Shown here: piece by piece, positions 18,467 through 27,217 of the stretch
Position numbering within the stretch: the first letter of the stretch is position 1
How the letters are laid out: each line of letters starts with the position of its first letter
Assembly (NCBI GenBank): GCA_014841595.1
Contig: JACYUE010000001.1
Coordinates: 2,158,996-2,222,995 of the forward strand
Source: Oxalobacteraceae sp. CFBP 8761
GTDB lineage: Bacteria > Pseudomonadota > Gammaproteobacteria > Burkholderiales > Burkholderiaceae_D
Length of the DNA stretch: 64,000 nt
Direction: 5' to 3'
Translations under genes and position numbers: made by a program
Notes under the pieces: generated by a model
Told to the model about the DNA's origin: nothing
Databases searched by the model: none
The model's input: only the letters and a program-made list of their open reading frames with translations

Positions 18467-18537
18467 CGGTGCGAGGCGCTAACTGTTTGGTCGAAATGAC
18501 GTCTGCGCCCGAGTGTTGACAGGGGATGTTGCGATAA

Positions 18538-18560
18538 TGACAGTCTATATTGACAGTCTA
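18538..18560. promoter_or_regulatory. Direct repeat TGACAGTCTA upstream of the carotenoid-kinase operon
   Basis: TGACAGTCTA occurs twice (18538-18547 and 18551-18560) with a 3-nt spacer, 72-94 bp upstream of the carotenoid gene start at 18466. Tandem 10-mers of this kind are typical of response-regulator or activator sites. The binding protein is unknown. Confidence 0.45.
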
Positions 18561-18661
18561 GCAGGTCATCCCTGCGAGCAACAGCATTGTGATTCTTGAA
18601 TGTAACATTTTCGCACGGCTGTGGTGTTCCCTGGACGCCCACTGCCGGTCTACAGCGCCGA

Positions 18662-20005
18662 TCAGGCCGGCGGCCTCCCGGCCAGGCGCGCTTCCAGGCG
18701 ACGTATCCAGTGCGATGCGTTCGGGTCCGTGCGCCAGGTGCTGGCGGCCGCATGCACGTCGTTCAGCAGCGCGTCGGGCAGGCGCAGCGGCCGGGTCAGG
18801 TCAAGCAGGAAGTGCGTCACCAGGCGCTGGCCCAGCGCGCGCGTCAGCATGCGGCTGAGCGAAAAACCGGGCACGAACACGCGCGCCACGGCGTCGATAC
18901 AGCGCACGGCTGCCAGTGCGAGCGCGAACACGGCCCGCGCCAGCAGTGGCACGCGCGCGTCCAGACCCAGGGCGCGCCTGGCGTCGCCCTTGCACAGCAG
19001 GCGCGTGAGCAGCGTCGGCACGGGTTTCAGCAGCCGGATCGGGATCTCGTTTTCCATCGCCTTCATCAGGTCCGCCGCCAGCAGCGGGCGCGGATCGGGC
19101 CTGCGCACCAGCAGGCGGGCGCGCGCCTGGATGGCCTCGAAATCGTGCTGCGCCTGTGCCATCGTGGTCGCCATCAGGCCCTGTTCGATGCCCAGCACGT
19201 GGCCCAGTACGTTCCAGGTGTGCAGGTAGGCTTCTTCATCCTGCGCGGGCAGCGCGAGGCGCAGCGTGCGCAGGCCCCGCACGAACACGTAGCTGAACGT
19301 GAGCAGGGTATAAGCCAGTTCTTCCTGATTGCATGGCAGGCCGTTGACGGACGTGTCCCAGCCATGCGCGTACAGCGTGTGATAGATGCCGCCGCCCGCC
19401 GGCGCCAGCGACGGCACCGGTGGGGCGTCTACGGCGTCATTCGGCGTGCCGCGCAGGATCAGATAACGAATGGTGGCGTGAATCAGGCGCACCTTGAGCG
19501 CCTGGGCCACGCCGCCCCCTTCGGGCGTGGTCAGGCCGCCGGCCAGCATGACCGGGAAGATCATGGCGGCGGTGGAGCGCACGCGGTAATCGGTGTGCGC
19601 CTCGAGCTGGCCAGCCGCGTGCAGCACCGCCGACAGGTCGGGCAGCACATAGCATTCGGGCAGGCTGGCGCAGAACAGCAGCGTGCACGAGAGCATGCTC
19701 ATGTCCATGAACAGCGTCTCGGCGCGCGCGATGGCCGCCCGGTCGGTCCACGCCGGCAAGTGCTGGCAGGCGGCCAGGTAACCGGTCAACGCCTCGGCCG
19801 CGCGGGGATCGAGACCGGGCCCGGGCTGCCAGGACGCCAGCGCGCCATTGGTCTGCCAGCGCGCCAGTTCGCCGTTGATCTGCGCGATGCGCGCCGACAG
19901 CTCGCCCGGCCCGCTGGCGCCGGCCAGCATCCGCGCGACGGTGTCATCGGCGGGCGGGTCGGCGCGCAGCGTTGGACAGAGCAACTCGGGGGCAATGCGA
20001 TCCAT
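18662..20005 (-). CDS. MpaB/Lcp-type oxygenase-like protein (DUF2236)
   Basis: This 447-residue protein is related to the ER-bound oxygenase MpaB / latex-clearing protein (Lcp) family of b-haem enzymes. RLIHATIRYLI with His176 matches the helix carrying the axial haem histidine, and CNQEELAYTLLTFSYVFVRG (about 225-244) matches the conserved N-Q-x-[DE]-L-x-x-T helix. The protein has no clear signal peptide. AAGGA precedes the ATG. It lies 45 bp downstream of a TonB receptor on the same strand, suggesting a cotranscribed pair. Lcp enzymes cleave rubber oxidatively, but the substrate here is unknown and polyisoprene is only one possibility. Confidence 0.75.
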   Translation of the reverse strand: MDRIAPELLCPTLRADPPADDTVARMLAGASGPGELSARIAQINGELARWQTNGALASWQPGPGLDPRAAEALTGYLAACQHLPAWTDRAAIARAETLFMDMSMLSCTLLFCASLPECYVLPDLSAVLHAAGQLEAHTDYRVRSTAAMIFPVMLAGGLTTPEGGGVAQALKVRLIHATIRYLILRGTPNDAVDAPPVPSLAPAGGGIYHTLYAHGWDTSVNGLPCNQEELAYTLLTFSYVFVRGLRTLRLALPAQDEEAYLHTWNVLGHVLGIEQGLMATTMAQAQHDFEAIQARARLLVRRPDPRPLLAADLMKAMENEIPIRLLKPVPTLLTRLLCKGDARRALGLDARVPLLARAVFALALAAVRCIDAVARVFVPGFSLSRMLTRALGQRLVTHFLLDLTRPLRLPDALLNDVHAAASTWRTDPNASHWIRRLEARLAGRPPA

Positions 20006-20050
20006 CGGCGTTCCTTGTGAGGTAAGGGGAGGCAGGGTTCCAGCAGTGGA

Positions 20051-22309
20051 TCAAAAGCGCAGATCGAGGCGCACGTCGGCCGTACGCGGCGCCGTCGGCG
20101 TGGTCATGCCGAAGCTGTCGATCAGCGACGGGCGCACCGAATTTTCCAGGTTGCGCACGCGCGCCAGCAGGCTCCAGGCGCCGCCGGCCGGGGCGTAGCG
20201 CAGTGTGGCGTCGGTGGTCGTGTGCGCGGGAATCCGGTATTCGAGCAGCTGGCTCGGAATCGTGATCACATACTCGGCGCTGCGGCGCGAGAACACCCCC
20301 GCATGCAGCTGCCCGCCAAACACGCCGAAGCGGTGCTCGTAGCCGAGCGTATAGACATGGCTCGGCGCGCGATCGAGCTTGCGGCCGGCCCATGACGCGG
20401 TGGGGGTCGGGTTGTACGACACATAGTGTGCGTCGAGCGCGGTCGCGCCGTAGCTGAGGCGCCCGTTGCTGCCGACGCGGATGTCGCCGTCCAGTTCCAG
20501 GCCGCGCGAGCGGGCGACGCCGGCGTTGCCCGTCAGGATGCGCGGGGCGCCCGAGACAATGGCGGTGCCGCTCAGTTGCAGATTCGTGTAGTCGTATACG
20601 AAGGCAGCGGCGTTGACGGTGACGCGACCACCCCACAGGCGCGACTTGACGCCGGCTTCCCAGGCGCGCAGTTCTTCCGGCTGGTAGTACAGCGCGCTTT
20701 CCGATACGGCCACTGCCGCCGGGCATGCGATGCCCAGCGCGGTGCTGCCGGCGATGCAGCCGTCGTTGAAGCCGCCCGCCTTGTAGCCGGTGGCCAGGCT
20801 GCCATACAGCAGCGTCGTGGGCAGCAGGTCGTAGTCAAGTCCCAGGCGCCAGGTCGTGCGTGCGGTATTCAATTCGGCCGCATTGAGCAGGCGCCGGTCG
20901 GTCGCGGCGTTGAACACGGGCCCTTGCCGGAAATCGGTCGAGCCGACGCGGTCCTTGTCGTCCTCGGTGCGGCGCGCGCCGGCGGTCAGGCGCAGGCCGT
21001 CGACCACGCGCCAGGTCAGCTGGCCGAACACGGCGCGGCTGCGCGCTTCGGTCACGAGCGGAAACGCGTAATACGGCGGCAAGCCGACCGCTTGCAGGCC
21101 CTGGAACGCGTACGACGTGTCGGACGTTTCGTTGAAGTAGTACAAGCCGCCCTGGGCGCTGAGCGGGCCGGCGCCATTGGTGGCCAGGCGCAGCTCATGC
21201 GAATCCTGCTCGTTGTGGCCGTCGTAGTTGTTGATCACGCCAAGGGCGAGCTGCGGGGCCACGCGGTAGTAGTAGTTCTGGCGGAGTTCCTGGTCCAGCT
21301 TGCGGCGCGCGCCCAGGTAATACAGCGTGGCAGGACCGAGATCCCAGCGCAGGTCGGCGGACCAGCCCCGGGCCACGCGGTCTTGCCAGCCCTGCACGGG
21401 CGTCATGTTCGGCGGACGGAAGCTGTTGGTCAGGCGTTCGTCGGTCGTGCTGTCGCGGTACACGGGTTTGCCGCTGGCCACGCCGGAATAGAAATTCGTG
21501 TCCGGCACGAAGCGATCGTTATTGCCTTTGGCCTGGCCATGATCGTAGCGCAGCACCAGCGCGGCGTCGCGGCCCAGCGCCAGCTTGGCACTCAGGCGCG
21601 CGTCACGGTCGTCCTGGTCCATGCCGGGGCGCAGCAGCGTGCCCTGGCCGTTGTTCAGGTAGGGGTCATGCTGCAACTTGCTCACGGCGGCGCGCAGCGC
21701 CAGCATGTCGTTCACCGGCACGTTGATCACGCCGTCGATTTTGCGCCGGTCGTAGGTGCCCGCTTCGAACCCGATGGCGCCCTCGAAGCGGTCGGTCGGC
21801 AGGTTCGAGATCACGTTGACCAGGCCGGCAGTCGTGTTGCGGCCATACAGCGTGCCCTGCGGGCCGCGCAGCACTTCGATGCGGTCAACGTCCAGGAAAT
21901 TGCCGCTCTGGCCGGCAGGCCGTGCGATGTACACGCCGTCGAGCATGAAGGCGGCCGACGGGTCGCCCTTGTCGGTGGTGTCGCTGTTGCTGATGCCGCG
22001 GATCGTCAGGCGCAGGCCCGAGAACGCCTGGTCGATGTAGACATTCGGCAGGCGCGGTCCAATGGTGGCAGCGCTGTCGGCGCCCAGCTCGCGCAACTGC
22101 TCGCCGGACAGGACGCTGATCGCAAGCGGCGTACGGGACGCCAGGGATTCGGTGCGCTGGGCGGTGACGACGACTTCCGGCACGGCCGGGCCACTGTCCT
22201 GGCCACTGTGCAGGGTGGGCGCAGTTTGCGCGCTGGCGATACTGCAGACGATACTGGATACGGCCGCGGCCAGCAGCGTGTGCGCTGGGCGGACTGGTCT
22301 TGCTTTCAT
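20051..22309 (-). CDS. TonB-dependent receptor paired with the MpaB-like gene
   Basis: This 752-residue outer-membrane receptor has a signal peptide (ending IASAQ, near residue 28) and a plug domain (about 45-165) with EVVVTAQRTESLASRTPLAI, SNSDTTDKGDPSAAFMLDGV and EVLRGPQGTLYGRNTTAGLV, followed by a barrel ending in RLDLRF. The plug pattern is that of the large group of substrate receptors common in Caulobacter and sphingomonads. The ATG at 22309 has GGAG 8 nt upstream; an upstream GTG (22318) is less likely. There is no Fur box upstream; a palindrome lies at 22387-22403. It is probably cotranscribed with the downstream MpaB-like gene. Confidence 0.87.
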   Translation of the reverse strand: MKARPVRPAHTLLAAAVSSIVCSIASAQTAPTLHSGQDSGPAVPEVVVTAQRTESLASRTPLAISVLSGEQLRELGADSAATIGPRLPNVYIDQAFSGLRLTIRGISNSDTTDKGDPSAAFMLDGVYIARPAGQSGNFLDVDRIEVLRGPQGTLYGRNTTAGLVNVISNLPTDRFEGAIGFEAGTYDRRKIDGVINVPVNDMLALRAAVSKLQHDPYLNNGQGTLLRPGMDQDDRDARLSAKLALGRDAALVLRYDHGQAKGNNDRFVPDTNFYSGVASGKPVYRDSTTDERLTNSFRPPNMTPVQGWQDRVARGWSADLRWDLGPATLYYLGARRKLDQELRQNYYYRVAPQLALGVINNYDGHNEQDSHELRLATNGAGPLSAQGGLYYFNETSDTSYAFQGLQAVGLPPYYAFPLVTEARSRAVFGQLTWRVVDGLRLTAGARRTEDDKDRVGSTDFRQGPVFNAATDRRLLNAAELNTARTTWRLGLDYDLLPTTLLYGSLATGYKAGGFNDGCIAGSTALGIACPAAVAVSESALYYQPEELRAWEAGVKSRLWGGRVTVNAAAFVYDYTNLQLSGTAIVSGAPRILTGNAGVARSRGLELDGDIRVGSNGRLSYGATALDAHYVSYNPTPTASWAGRKLDRAPSHVYTLGYEHRFGVFGGQLHAGVFSRRSAEYVITIPSQLLEYRIPAHTTTDATLRYAPAGGAWSLLARVRNLENSVRPSLIDSFGMTTPTAPRTADVRLDLRF

Positions 22310-22386
22310 TGATACCACTCCCGGTGGGACAACTGCGTGCCCGTCCTGAGCAACGCATGTCCAATGTTGTTCTTTGTGGCAAATTT

Positions 22387-22403
22387 AATTGCGCTGAGCA
22401 ATT
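22387..22403. promoter_or_regulatory. Palindrome upstream of TonB receptor
   Basis: AATTGC-GCTGA-GCAATT is a perfect 6-bp inverted repeat with a 5-nt spacer, 78 bp upstream of the receptor ATG, in an AT-richer promoter region. It is a candidate operator for an unidentified repressor. Confidence 0.35.
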
Positions 22404-22512
22404 CCACGCCCGAGAGTCTAGCAGTACATCTCGAGGCGAAATAGTCCGGGGAAGTTAATTGAACAAAAATGACACCTGTACGCAACGGTCAGCGTGTTGA
22501 CTGAGTAATCTG

Positions 22513-23466
22513 TCAATGAAGCTCGGCACCAGGACTGATGATTTTGTCATTCCCAACGGCGCCGTGCAGCCTGACCGACCAGGCCACGCCGGCGATCAGC
22601 AGCGCGATTGCCGCCAGTTCGAGCGGCCGTGGTCCGGCGCCGCGATAGATGCAGCCGTACAGCAGCGCGAACAGCGTTTCGAACAGGATCAGCTGGCCTG
22701 TCAGCGTGACGGGCACGCGGCGGCTCGCCACGTTCCAGAAATGGTTGCCGATGACCGATGCGCCCAGCGCCAGCAAAGCGTTGCAGGCCCAGAACACGAT
22801 CCAGTCGCGCTCGCCAGCCACTTGCCCGCCGGCATCCCAGAACGCGAACGGTGCGAGCGCCAGGGACAGCACGCCCGTGGCCAGGCCGTACAGCGCCGAC
22901 CATTCGCCGCTGCCAAAGCGCGGGTTGTTCTTCAGGTAGCGTGCATTGTCGAGCGCGTACCAGCTCCAGCACAGCAAGGCGCCGGTGGCGCACAGCACGC
23001 CGCCGGCGATGGCGATGCCGGATGCGTCGGGCGGCGCATGCATGAAGGTGTCGATGTTGATGCAGGCGATGCCAACTGCGACCAGCAGCAGCGGGGCCAG
23101 CATGCGCCGCAGCGGCACGGCGCCATGGTCATGGCGACCGAGCAGCGTGACGACCAGCGGCACCATGCCGACGATCAGCGAGGTGGGCGCGACGCCCGCA
23201 TACTGCACGCCGTACGCCAGCAGCACGTAATACACGAGGTTGCCGGCCAGCGCATGACGCACCAGCGCGTACAGATCGGTCCGGGACAGGCTGGCGAGCA
23301 GGGTGCGCAGGCGCGGGCCCAGGAGCACGAGGGCGATGGCGCCGTAGGCCAGATAGCGCCCGACGGTCAGTTGCAGCGGCGTGAACGCGGCCAGATACGC
23401 CGGCGCAACGAACACGATGCCCCACATGGCGCCAGCCAGCAAGCCGCACAACACACCGATACCCAT
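22513..23466 (-). CDS. EamA/DMT-family membrane transporter
   Basis: This 317-residue protein has about ten hydrophobic helices in two repeats, starting MGIGVLCGLLAGAMWGIVFV, the usual layout of drug/metabolite transporters of the EamA type. The second repeat contains LGASVIGNHFWNVASRRVPV and ends LLIAGVAWSVRLHG. AAGGA lies 6 nt before ATG 23466. The substrate is unknown. The chemoreceptor gene upstream originally ended only 47 bp before this start, before the insertion sequence entered. Confidence 0.85.
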   Translation of the reverse strand: MGIGVLCGLLAGAMWGIVFVAPAYLAAFTPLQLTVGRYLAYGAIALVLLGPRLRTLLASLSRTDLYALVRHALAGNLVYYVLLAYGVQYAGVAPTSLIVGMVPLVVTLLGRHDHGAVPLRRMLAPLLLVAVGIACINIDTFMHAPPDASGIAIAGGVLCATGALLCWSWYALDNARYLKNNPRFGSGEWSALYGLATGVLSLALAPFAFWDAGGQVAGERDWIVFWACNALLALGASVIGNHFWNVASRRVPVTLTGQLILFETLFALLYGCIYRGAGPRPLELAAIALLIAGVAWSVRLHGAVGNDKIISPGAELH

Positions 23467-23512
23467 GCCTGTTCCTTCCGTGACGCCGTCAGCCGGGCAT
23501 TCTAGCAGCGGC

Positions 23513-23579
23513 TCAGGCCGCCAATGCAAGAACGGACGCCGGCGGCGCCAGGCGCACGCCGAGCGCCGTGGCCGGTTCG
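23513..23579 (-). pseudogene. Displaced 3' end of the chemoreceptor gene
   Basis: Read on the minus strand, this segment encodes EPATALGVRLAPPASVLALA and a final Ala, then a stop at 23513-23515. Removing the insertion sequence and one copy of the 8-bp target duplication joins it in frame to the chemoreceptor at 24657-26188, giving a 532-residue ancestral protein (533 codons with stop). It is now separated from its gene by 1069 bp. Confidence 0.8.
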
Positions 23580-23587
23580 AGGCGGAA
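23580..23587. repeat. Left target-site duplication AGGCGGAA
   Basis: AGGCGGAA directly abuts the left inverted repeat of the insertion sequence and is repeated exactly at 24657-24664. Eight base pairs is the usual duplication length for IS1595-family elements. Confidence 0.9.
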
Positions 23588-23603
23588 GGCGCAGTCAGCG
23601 TTA
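23588..23603. repeat. Left terminal inverted repeat of the IS
   Basis: GGCGCAGTCAGCGTTA matches the inverse of the right end at 15 of 16 positions. Confidence 0.88.
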
Positions 23604-23674
23604 AATAGAGACTACTTTTGAACTGACGAGCAGTCCAGTGGTCCAACCCCTGTCCACAGCGTCAGGAGTCGATC

Positions 23675-24643
23675 ATGAAAGCGCCGCGTTTCAAGGGCTG
23701 GTTTGCAAAACTGCCTTCGCTGAACCAGCCCCAGCGCCGGCAAGTGCTCGATGCCCTGCACCCTGCAGCCGGGCTCGATCAGGTAGTCGCACTCATCAGT
23801 GAGGCCAGGGCGCCAGGCCGCTGCTGCCCCAGATGCGGCAATGAGCGTTGCTACCGGCACGGGTTCGCCAACGACTTGCAGCGTTACCGCTGCTGCGCTT
23901 GCGGTCGCACCTTCAACGACCTGACCGGTACGCCGCTGGCTCGGCTGAGGCTCAAGGCCAAATGGCTTGCGTATTCTCAGACGCTGCTCGATTCACTTCC
24001 CGTGCGCAAGGCAGCCAACCAGGTTGGCGTACACCGCACCACGGCCTTTCGCTGGCGCCACCGCTTCCTGCATTGGGTCAAGCTCGACCGGCCCGCAATC
24101 CTCAATGGCATCGTCGAGGCCGATGAAACATTTCTGCTCGAATCACAAAAAGGTTCACGCACGCTTGATCGGCCGCCGCGCCACCGCGGCGGCCACGCTG
24201 CCAAACCGGGCATTTCCAGCGAACTGGACTGTATCCTGGTCGCGCGCGACCGTGAGGGCCGCACGGTCGATGCCGTCACTGGTCGCGGCGCACTGACGGC
24301 TGCGCAGCTCGAGCGTAACTTGCTGCCCAGGCTCGATCAGCAGGCCTTGCTGGTCAGTGACAGCCACATTGCTTACCGCGCATTTGCACGCAAGCACAGG
24401 ATCGCGCACGAGACGGTCAACCTGCGCGCCGGTGAGCGTGCGAGACGACTGGGCAATGTTGCTGTCCACGTGCAGAACGTCAACGCTTACCATCAGCGTT
24501 TCAAGGCCTGGCTACAGCGCTTTCGCGGCGTGGCGTCGCGCTACCTGCCCAATTACCTGGGCTGGCGCTGGGCGCTGGATGGAGAGCGAATTATTTTGCC
24601 AGGCCAATTGCTTCGCATTGCTATCAGCGTCATCAACAGATAA
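23675..24643 (+). CDS. IS1595-family transposase
   Basis: This 322-residue transposase has an N-terminal zinc ribbon (CPRCG near residue 51 and CCACGRTFN near 74), a helix-turn-helix ([20 protein letters not shown]), then the IS1595 catalytic domain. Catalytic-region motifs are [53 protein letters not shown] and RYLPNYLGW. The length is that of intact family members and no frameshift is visible. The 3' end lies 13 bp inside the right inverted repeat and overlaps, on the opposite strand, the new tail of the disrupted chemoreceptor. Confidence 0.92.
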   Translation: MKAPRFKGWFAKLPSLNQPQRRQVLDALHPAAGLDQVVALISEARAPGRCCPRCGNERCYRHGFANDLQRYRCCACGRTFNDLTGTPLARLRLKAKWLAYSQTLLDSLPVRKAANQVGVHRTTAFRWRHRFLHWVKLDRPAILNGIVEADETFLLESQKGSRTLDRPPRHRGGHAAKPGISSELDCILVARDREGRTVDAVTGRGALTAAQLERNLLPRLDQQALLVSDSHIAYRAFARKHRIAHETVNLRAGERARRLGNVAVHVQNVNAYHQRFKAWLQRFRGVASRYLPNYLGWRWALDGERIILPGQLLRIAISVINR

Positions 24644-26188
24644 CACTGACTGCGCCAGGCGGAACGTGGCCACGACCGACGCGAGCTGGCTGGCCTGCTC
24701 GCGCATCGCGTCGGCCGCCGCAGCGGCTTCTTCGACGAGCGCAGCGTTTTGCTGCGTGACGCGGTCCATCTCGACCAGCGCGGTATTGACCTGTTCGATG
24801 CCGGCGCTCTGCTCTTCGCTGGCGGCGGCGATCTCGCTCACGATCACCGTGACCTGGCCGATGCTGTGCACGATCTGCTGCATGGTTGTCCCGGCCAGGT
24901 CGACCTGGCGCGTGCCTTCGCGTACCTGCGTAACCGAATCGTCGATCAGCCCCTTGATTTCCCGGGCTGCGGCTGCCGAACGCTGGGCCAGCGTACGCAC
25001 TTCGCCGGCAACGACGGCGAAGCCGCGACCCTGCTCGCCGGCGCGGGCTGCTTCGACGGCCGCATTGAGCGCCAGGATATTCGTCTGGAATGCAATGCCG
25101 TCGATCACGCCGATGATGTCGACGATGCGCTGCGACGAGGCATCGATCCGCCCCATCGTGCCGATCACATCGCCCACGATGCGCCCGCCTTCCCCGGCCA
25201 CGCCGGCAGCAGTGGCGGCCAGGCTGTTGGCACGGTGAGCGTGCTCGGTATTCTGGCGGACGGTCGACGTCAGTTCTTCCATCGAGGCAGCCGTTTCTTC
25301 GAGCGAGCCGGCTTGCTGCTCGGTGCGGGCCGACAGGTCCTGGTTGCCGCTGGCGATGTCGCCCGAGACGTGCGCGATCGTCGCGGTCCCGTCGCGTACC
25401 TGCCCGACGATACCCGCGAGGTTGCCGTTCATGCGGCCCAGCGCATCGAGCAACTGGCCGACTTCGTCGCGCCGGCCTGTCTCGATGCGGCTGGTCAGGT
25501 CGCCCGCTGCAACGCGCTCGGCCACTGCGACCGCGCTGCGCAGCGGTTGGGTGATCGAGCGGGTGATCCACCAGGCGCAGCCAATGCCCAGCAGCAGGGC
25601 AGCACCGGCGAGCGTGAACAGGATGACCCTGGTTCTGGCGTACGAATCGAGGATGGTCGTTGCAATGACGCCCGTGGCCGCGCTTTGCATGTCGGCGAAC
25701 TTGCGTACCGTTGCCAGATACGAGTCCGTCTGCGGTGTCACGCGGGTGCGATAGACGTCGTCAAGCCGGGCCTGGTCGCCCGCGCGCTTGGCCGCAAACA
25801 GCGCATCGCGCGCGGCCATGTACGCCAGGCGCTCTGCCTTGACGGTCTTGAACTGCTCGCGCACGCCCGGGTTGGCAAGTGCCGCGTCGATCTCCTGCTG
25901 CAGTTCGTTCGAGCGCGCCGTGATGGCAGCGCGGCGGGCGGCAATGACGTCCAGGATCGCCGCATCGGGCGCGTGGTAGACAGTTTCGTTGATCGCGGTG
26001 TTGACTTCGATATTGCGACGCCATTCGGCGATATTGCGCTGGTTCTTCATGCTGGTGTTGACGAGGCGGTGCGTCTTGCTGCCTGCTTCGTCCATGCGGG
26101 TGAGGGCGGTCGCGCTCAGTGCAACGAGCAGCGCCAGCACAATGGCAAAGCCCAGCCCGAGGCGAGCGCCCAAAGGTATGTTCTTCAT
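24512..26188 (-). CDS. Methyl-accepting chemotaxis protein with IS-derived C-terminal tail
   Basis: This 558-residue Tsr-like receptor has membrane helix 1 at about residues 8-30, a four-helix-bundle ligand domain to about 190, a second helix (about 190-212), a HAMP domain, and the full signalling domain with the hairpin [20 protein letters not shown] and [20 protein letters not shown]. After ASVVATFRL the reading frame runs into the insertion sequence and adds a tail of about 48 residues from IS antisense DNA. The signalling tip and methylation helices are intact, so the protein may still work. The original C terminus is stranded at 23513-23579. ATG 26188 has AGGA 9 nt upstream. Confidence 0.9.
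   Translation of the reverse strand: MKNIPLGARLGLGFAIVLALLVALSATALTRMDEAGSKTHRLVNTSMKNQRNIAEWRRNIEVNTAINETVYHAPDAAILDVIAARRAAITARSNELQQEIDAALANPGVREQFKTVKAERLAYMAARDALFAAKRAGDQARLDDVYRTRVTPQTDSYLATVRKFADMQSAATGVIATTILDSYARTRVILFTLAGAALLLGIGCAWWITRSITQPLRSAVAVAERVAAGDLTSRIETGRRDEVGQLLDALGRMNGNLAGIVGQVRDGTATIAHVSGDIASGNQDLSARTEQQAGSLEETAASMEELTSTVRQNTEHAHRANSLAATAAGVAGEGGRIVGDVIGTMGRIDASSQRIVDIIGVIDGIAFQTNILALNAAVEAARAGEQGRGFAVVAGEVRTLAQRSAAAAREIKGLIDDSVTQVREGTRQVDLAGTTMQQIVHSIGQVTVIVSEIAAASEEQSAGIEQVNTALVEMDRVTQQNAALVEEAAAAADAMREQASQLASVVATFRLAQSVLSVDDADSNAKQLAWQNNSLSIQRPAPAQVIGQVARRHAAKAL
24641..24656. repeat. Right terminal inverted repeat of the IS
   Basis: TAACACTGACTGCGCC is the inverse of the left end with one mismatch. 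Confidence 0.88.
24657..24664. repeat. Right target-site duplication AGGCGGAA
   Basis: Identical to 23580-23587. It encodes the Phe-Arg codons of the chemoreceptor (TTC CGC on the minus strand). Confidence 0.9.
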
Positions 26189-26481
26189 GGGGATGATCCT
26201 GAAAATCGGTGGTGTAATGCCGGACTGCTGATGATGGAATGCGCAAACCACGCCTGCACGAGCAACGCCGGGCAGGCAGTTCGTCGGTAGTATAACGCTC
26301 CAGGCTCGATAAATGTTGCATTGAGGCAAAACTGCAACTCGGTAGTGGTGCTGATTGTCTTACAGCCGCAATGATGCATGTCGTGCGCTCCCAGTCCTAC
26401 AGGGAACGGGCGCACACGCCTATGGCGGCAGCGCGCGATCGGCATAAGATGACTCCATCCATCACACATCAGGAGCACAGC

Positions 26482-26835
26482 ATGCCAATCGATAACGACA
26501 ACAAGGATCACGACGTCAAGGGCCGTAACTGGGACCAGCTCACCACCGGCACGACGAGCGTGGCAACGATGGGTGCCGGCTCGACTGGCGACGTCGCGGG
26601 TAGCGGCAGCAAGCAGGCGGCGCCTGGGACGAATACCGAGAGTGAGAACGAAACGGCTGGCGGCGGGTTGCAACAGCTCGGCCGCACCGATGATCTGCTG
26701 GCAGGTGGCTCGACTGAAGAGCAGGCCGATGAAGGTTTCCAGGGCAAGACTGACGAGAATGGCACGCAAGGCAGCCAGTCTGCTGCCGGTACTGGTGTAA
26801 ATACCAACGCCAACAAAGGCATCAATAACAAATAA
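26482..26835 (+). CDS. Small hydrophilic, Gly/Thr/Asn-rich hypothetical protein
   Basis: This 117-residue protein has no hydrophobic segment and a strongly disordered composition. It starts MPIDNDNKDHDVKGRNWDQL, then runs through Gly-, Ser-, Thr-, Asn- and Glu-rich sequence to a C-terminal NTNANKGINNK. AGGAG lies 6 nt before the ATG. I recognise no family. The composition resembles small hydrophilic stress-linked proteins, but no function can be stated. It stands alone, divergent from the chemoreceptor, whose ATG is 293 bp away. Confidence 0.65.
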   Translation: MPIDNDNKDHDVKGRNWDQLTTGTTSVATMGAGSTGDVAGSGSKQAAPGTNTESENETAGGGLQQLGRTDDLLAGGSTEEQADEGFQGKTDENGTQGSQSAAGTGVNTNANKGINNK

Positions 26836-27217
26836 GCAGCAACATCGTGGGGGACCGGTCGATCGCGTCGCAGCGTTTGCCGCGGTCCCTGCAGAAATTC
26901 CGTAATGGCTCGCCGAAGTGGCAAGGGTGGACTAGAATGCATAGAGCCGCCTTGTCAGCGAGATAACAGTGTTCGGTATGAACGGAGAGCATCATGCCAA
27001 GTCTTGGGCCAATTGCTCGGGCGTGTTTTCCGTTCGAATCTGTAGCTCTGTGCCAGTACCTATGTCGCATAAAGAAATTGAGCAACAGATGTGCCAACAG
27101 GCCGCTGTTGACTAGGAAAATCAATTGCCCGTGGAAGTGTCACGCGCTTGACCCAGTTGCAATGACTGACATGGCAGATTGTCATCATTATTAGTGATAA
27201 TGTGTCAGAATGTTGCA
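26836..27217. other. Intergenic region, no convincing gene
   Basis: These 382 bp separate the small hydrophilic gene from the TetR gene. A 66-codon frame at 26994-27194 has GGAG 7 nt before its ATG and encodes seven Cys, but shows no recognisable family and is given little weight. The last 50 bp are AT-rich and contain inverted repeats that look like a TetR autoregulatory site. Confidence 0.4.
27186..27202. promoter_or_regulatory. Palindromic operator candidate before tetR-type gene
   Basis: CATTAT-TAGTG-ATAATG is a perfect 6-bp inverted repeat ending 15 bp before ATG 27218, inside a wider TGACA/TGTCA arrangement (27167-27207). The position fits autorepression by the adjacent TetR protein. 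Confidence 0.45.

Larger units (their letters stand above)
23588..24656 (+). mobile_element. Complete IS1595-family insertion sequence (1069 bp)
   Basis: The ends are GGCGCAGTCAGCGTTA at 23588-23603 and its inverse TAACACTGACTGCGCC at 24641-24656, with one mismatch in 16. An exact 8-bp direct repeat, AGGCGGAA, flanks the element. It encodes one full-length transposase. Intact frame, matching ends and a perfect duplication together indicate a fairly recent insertion. It landed in the last codons of a methyl-accepting chemotaxis gene. Confidence 0.93.

Noticed and set aside
20426..22312. Long plus-strand frame opposite the second TonB receptor
   Set aside because: Low-complexity translation rich in Gly, Ala, Arg and Gln with no motif; opposite a clear receptor.
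26994..27194. 66-codon Cys-containing frame with a GGAG upstream
   Set aside because: No recognisable family and it runs into the TetR promoter region; chance is a good explanation.
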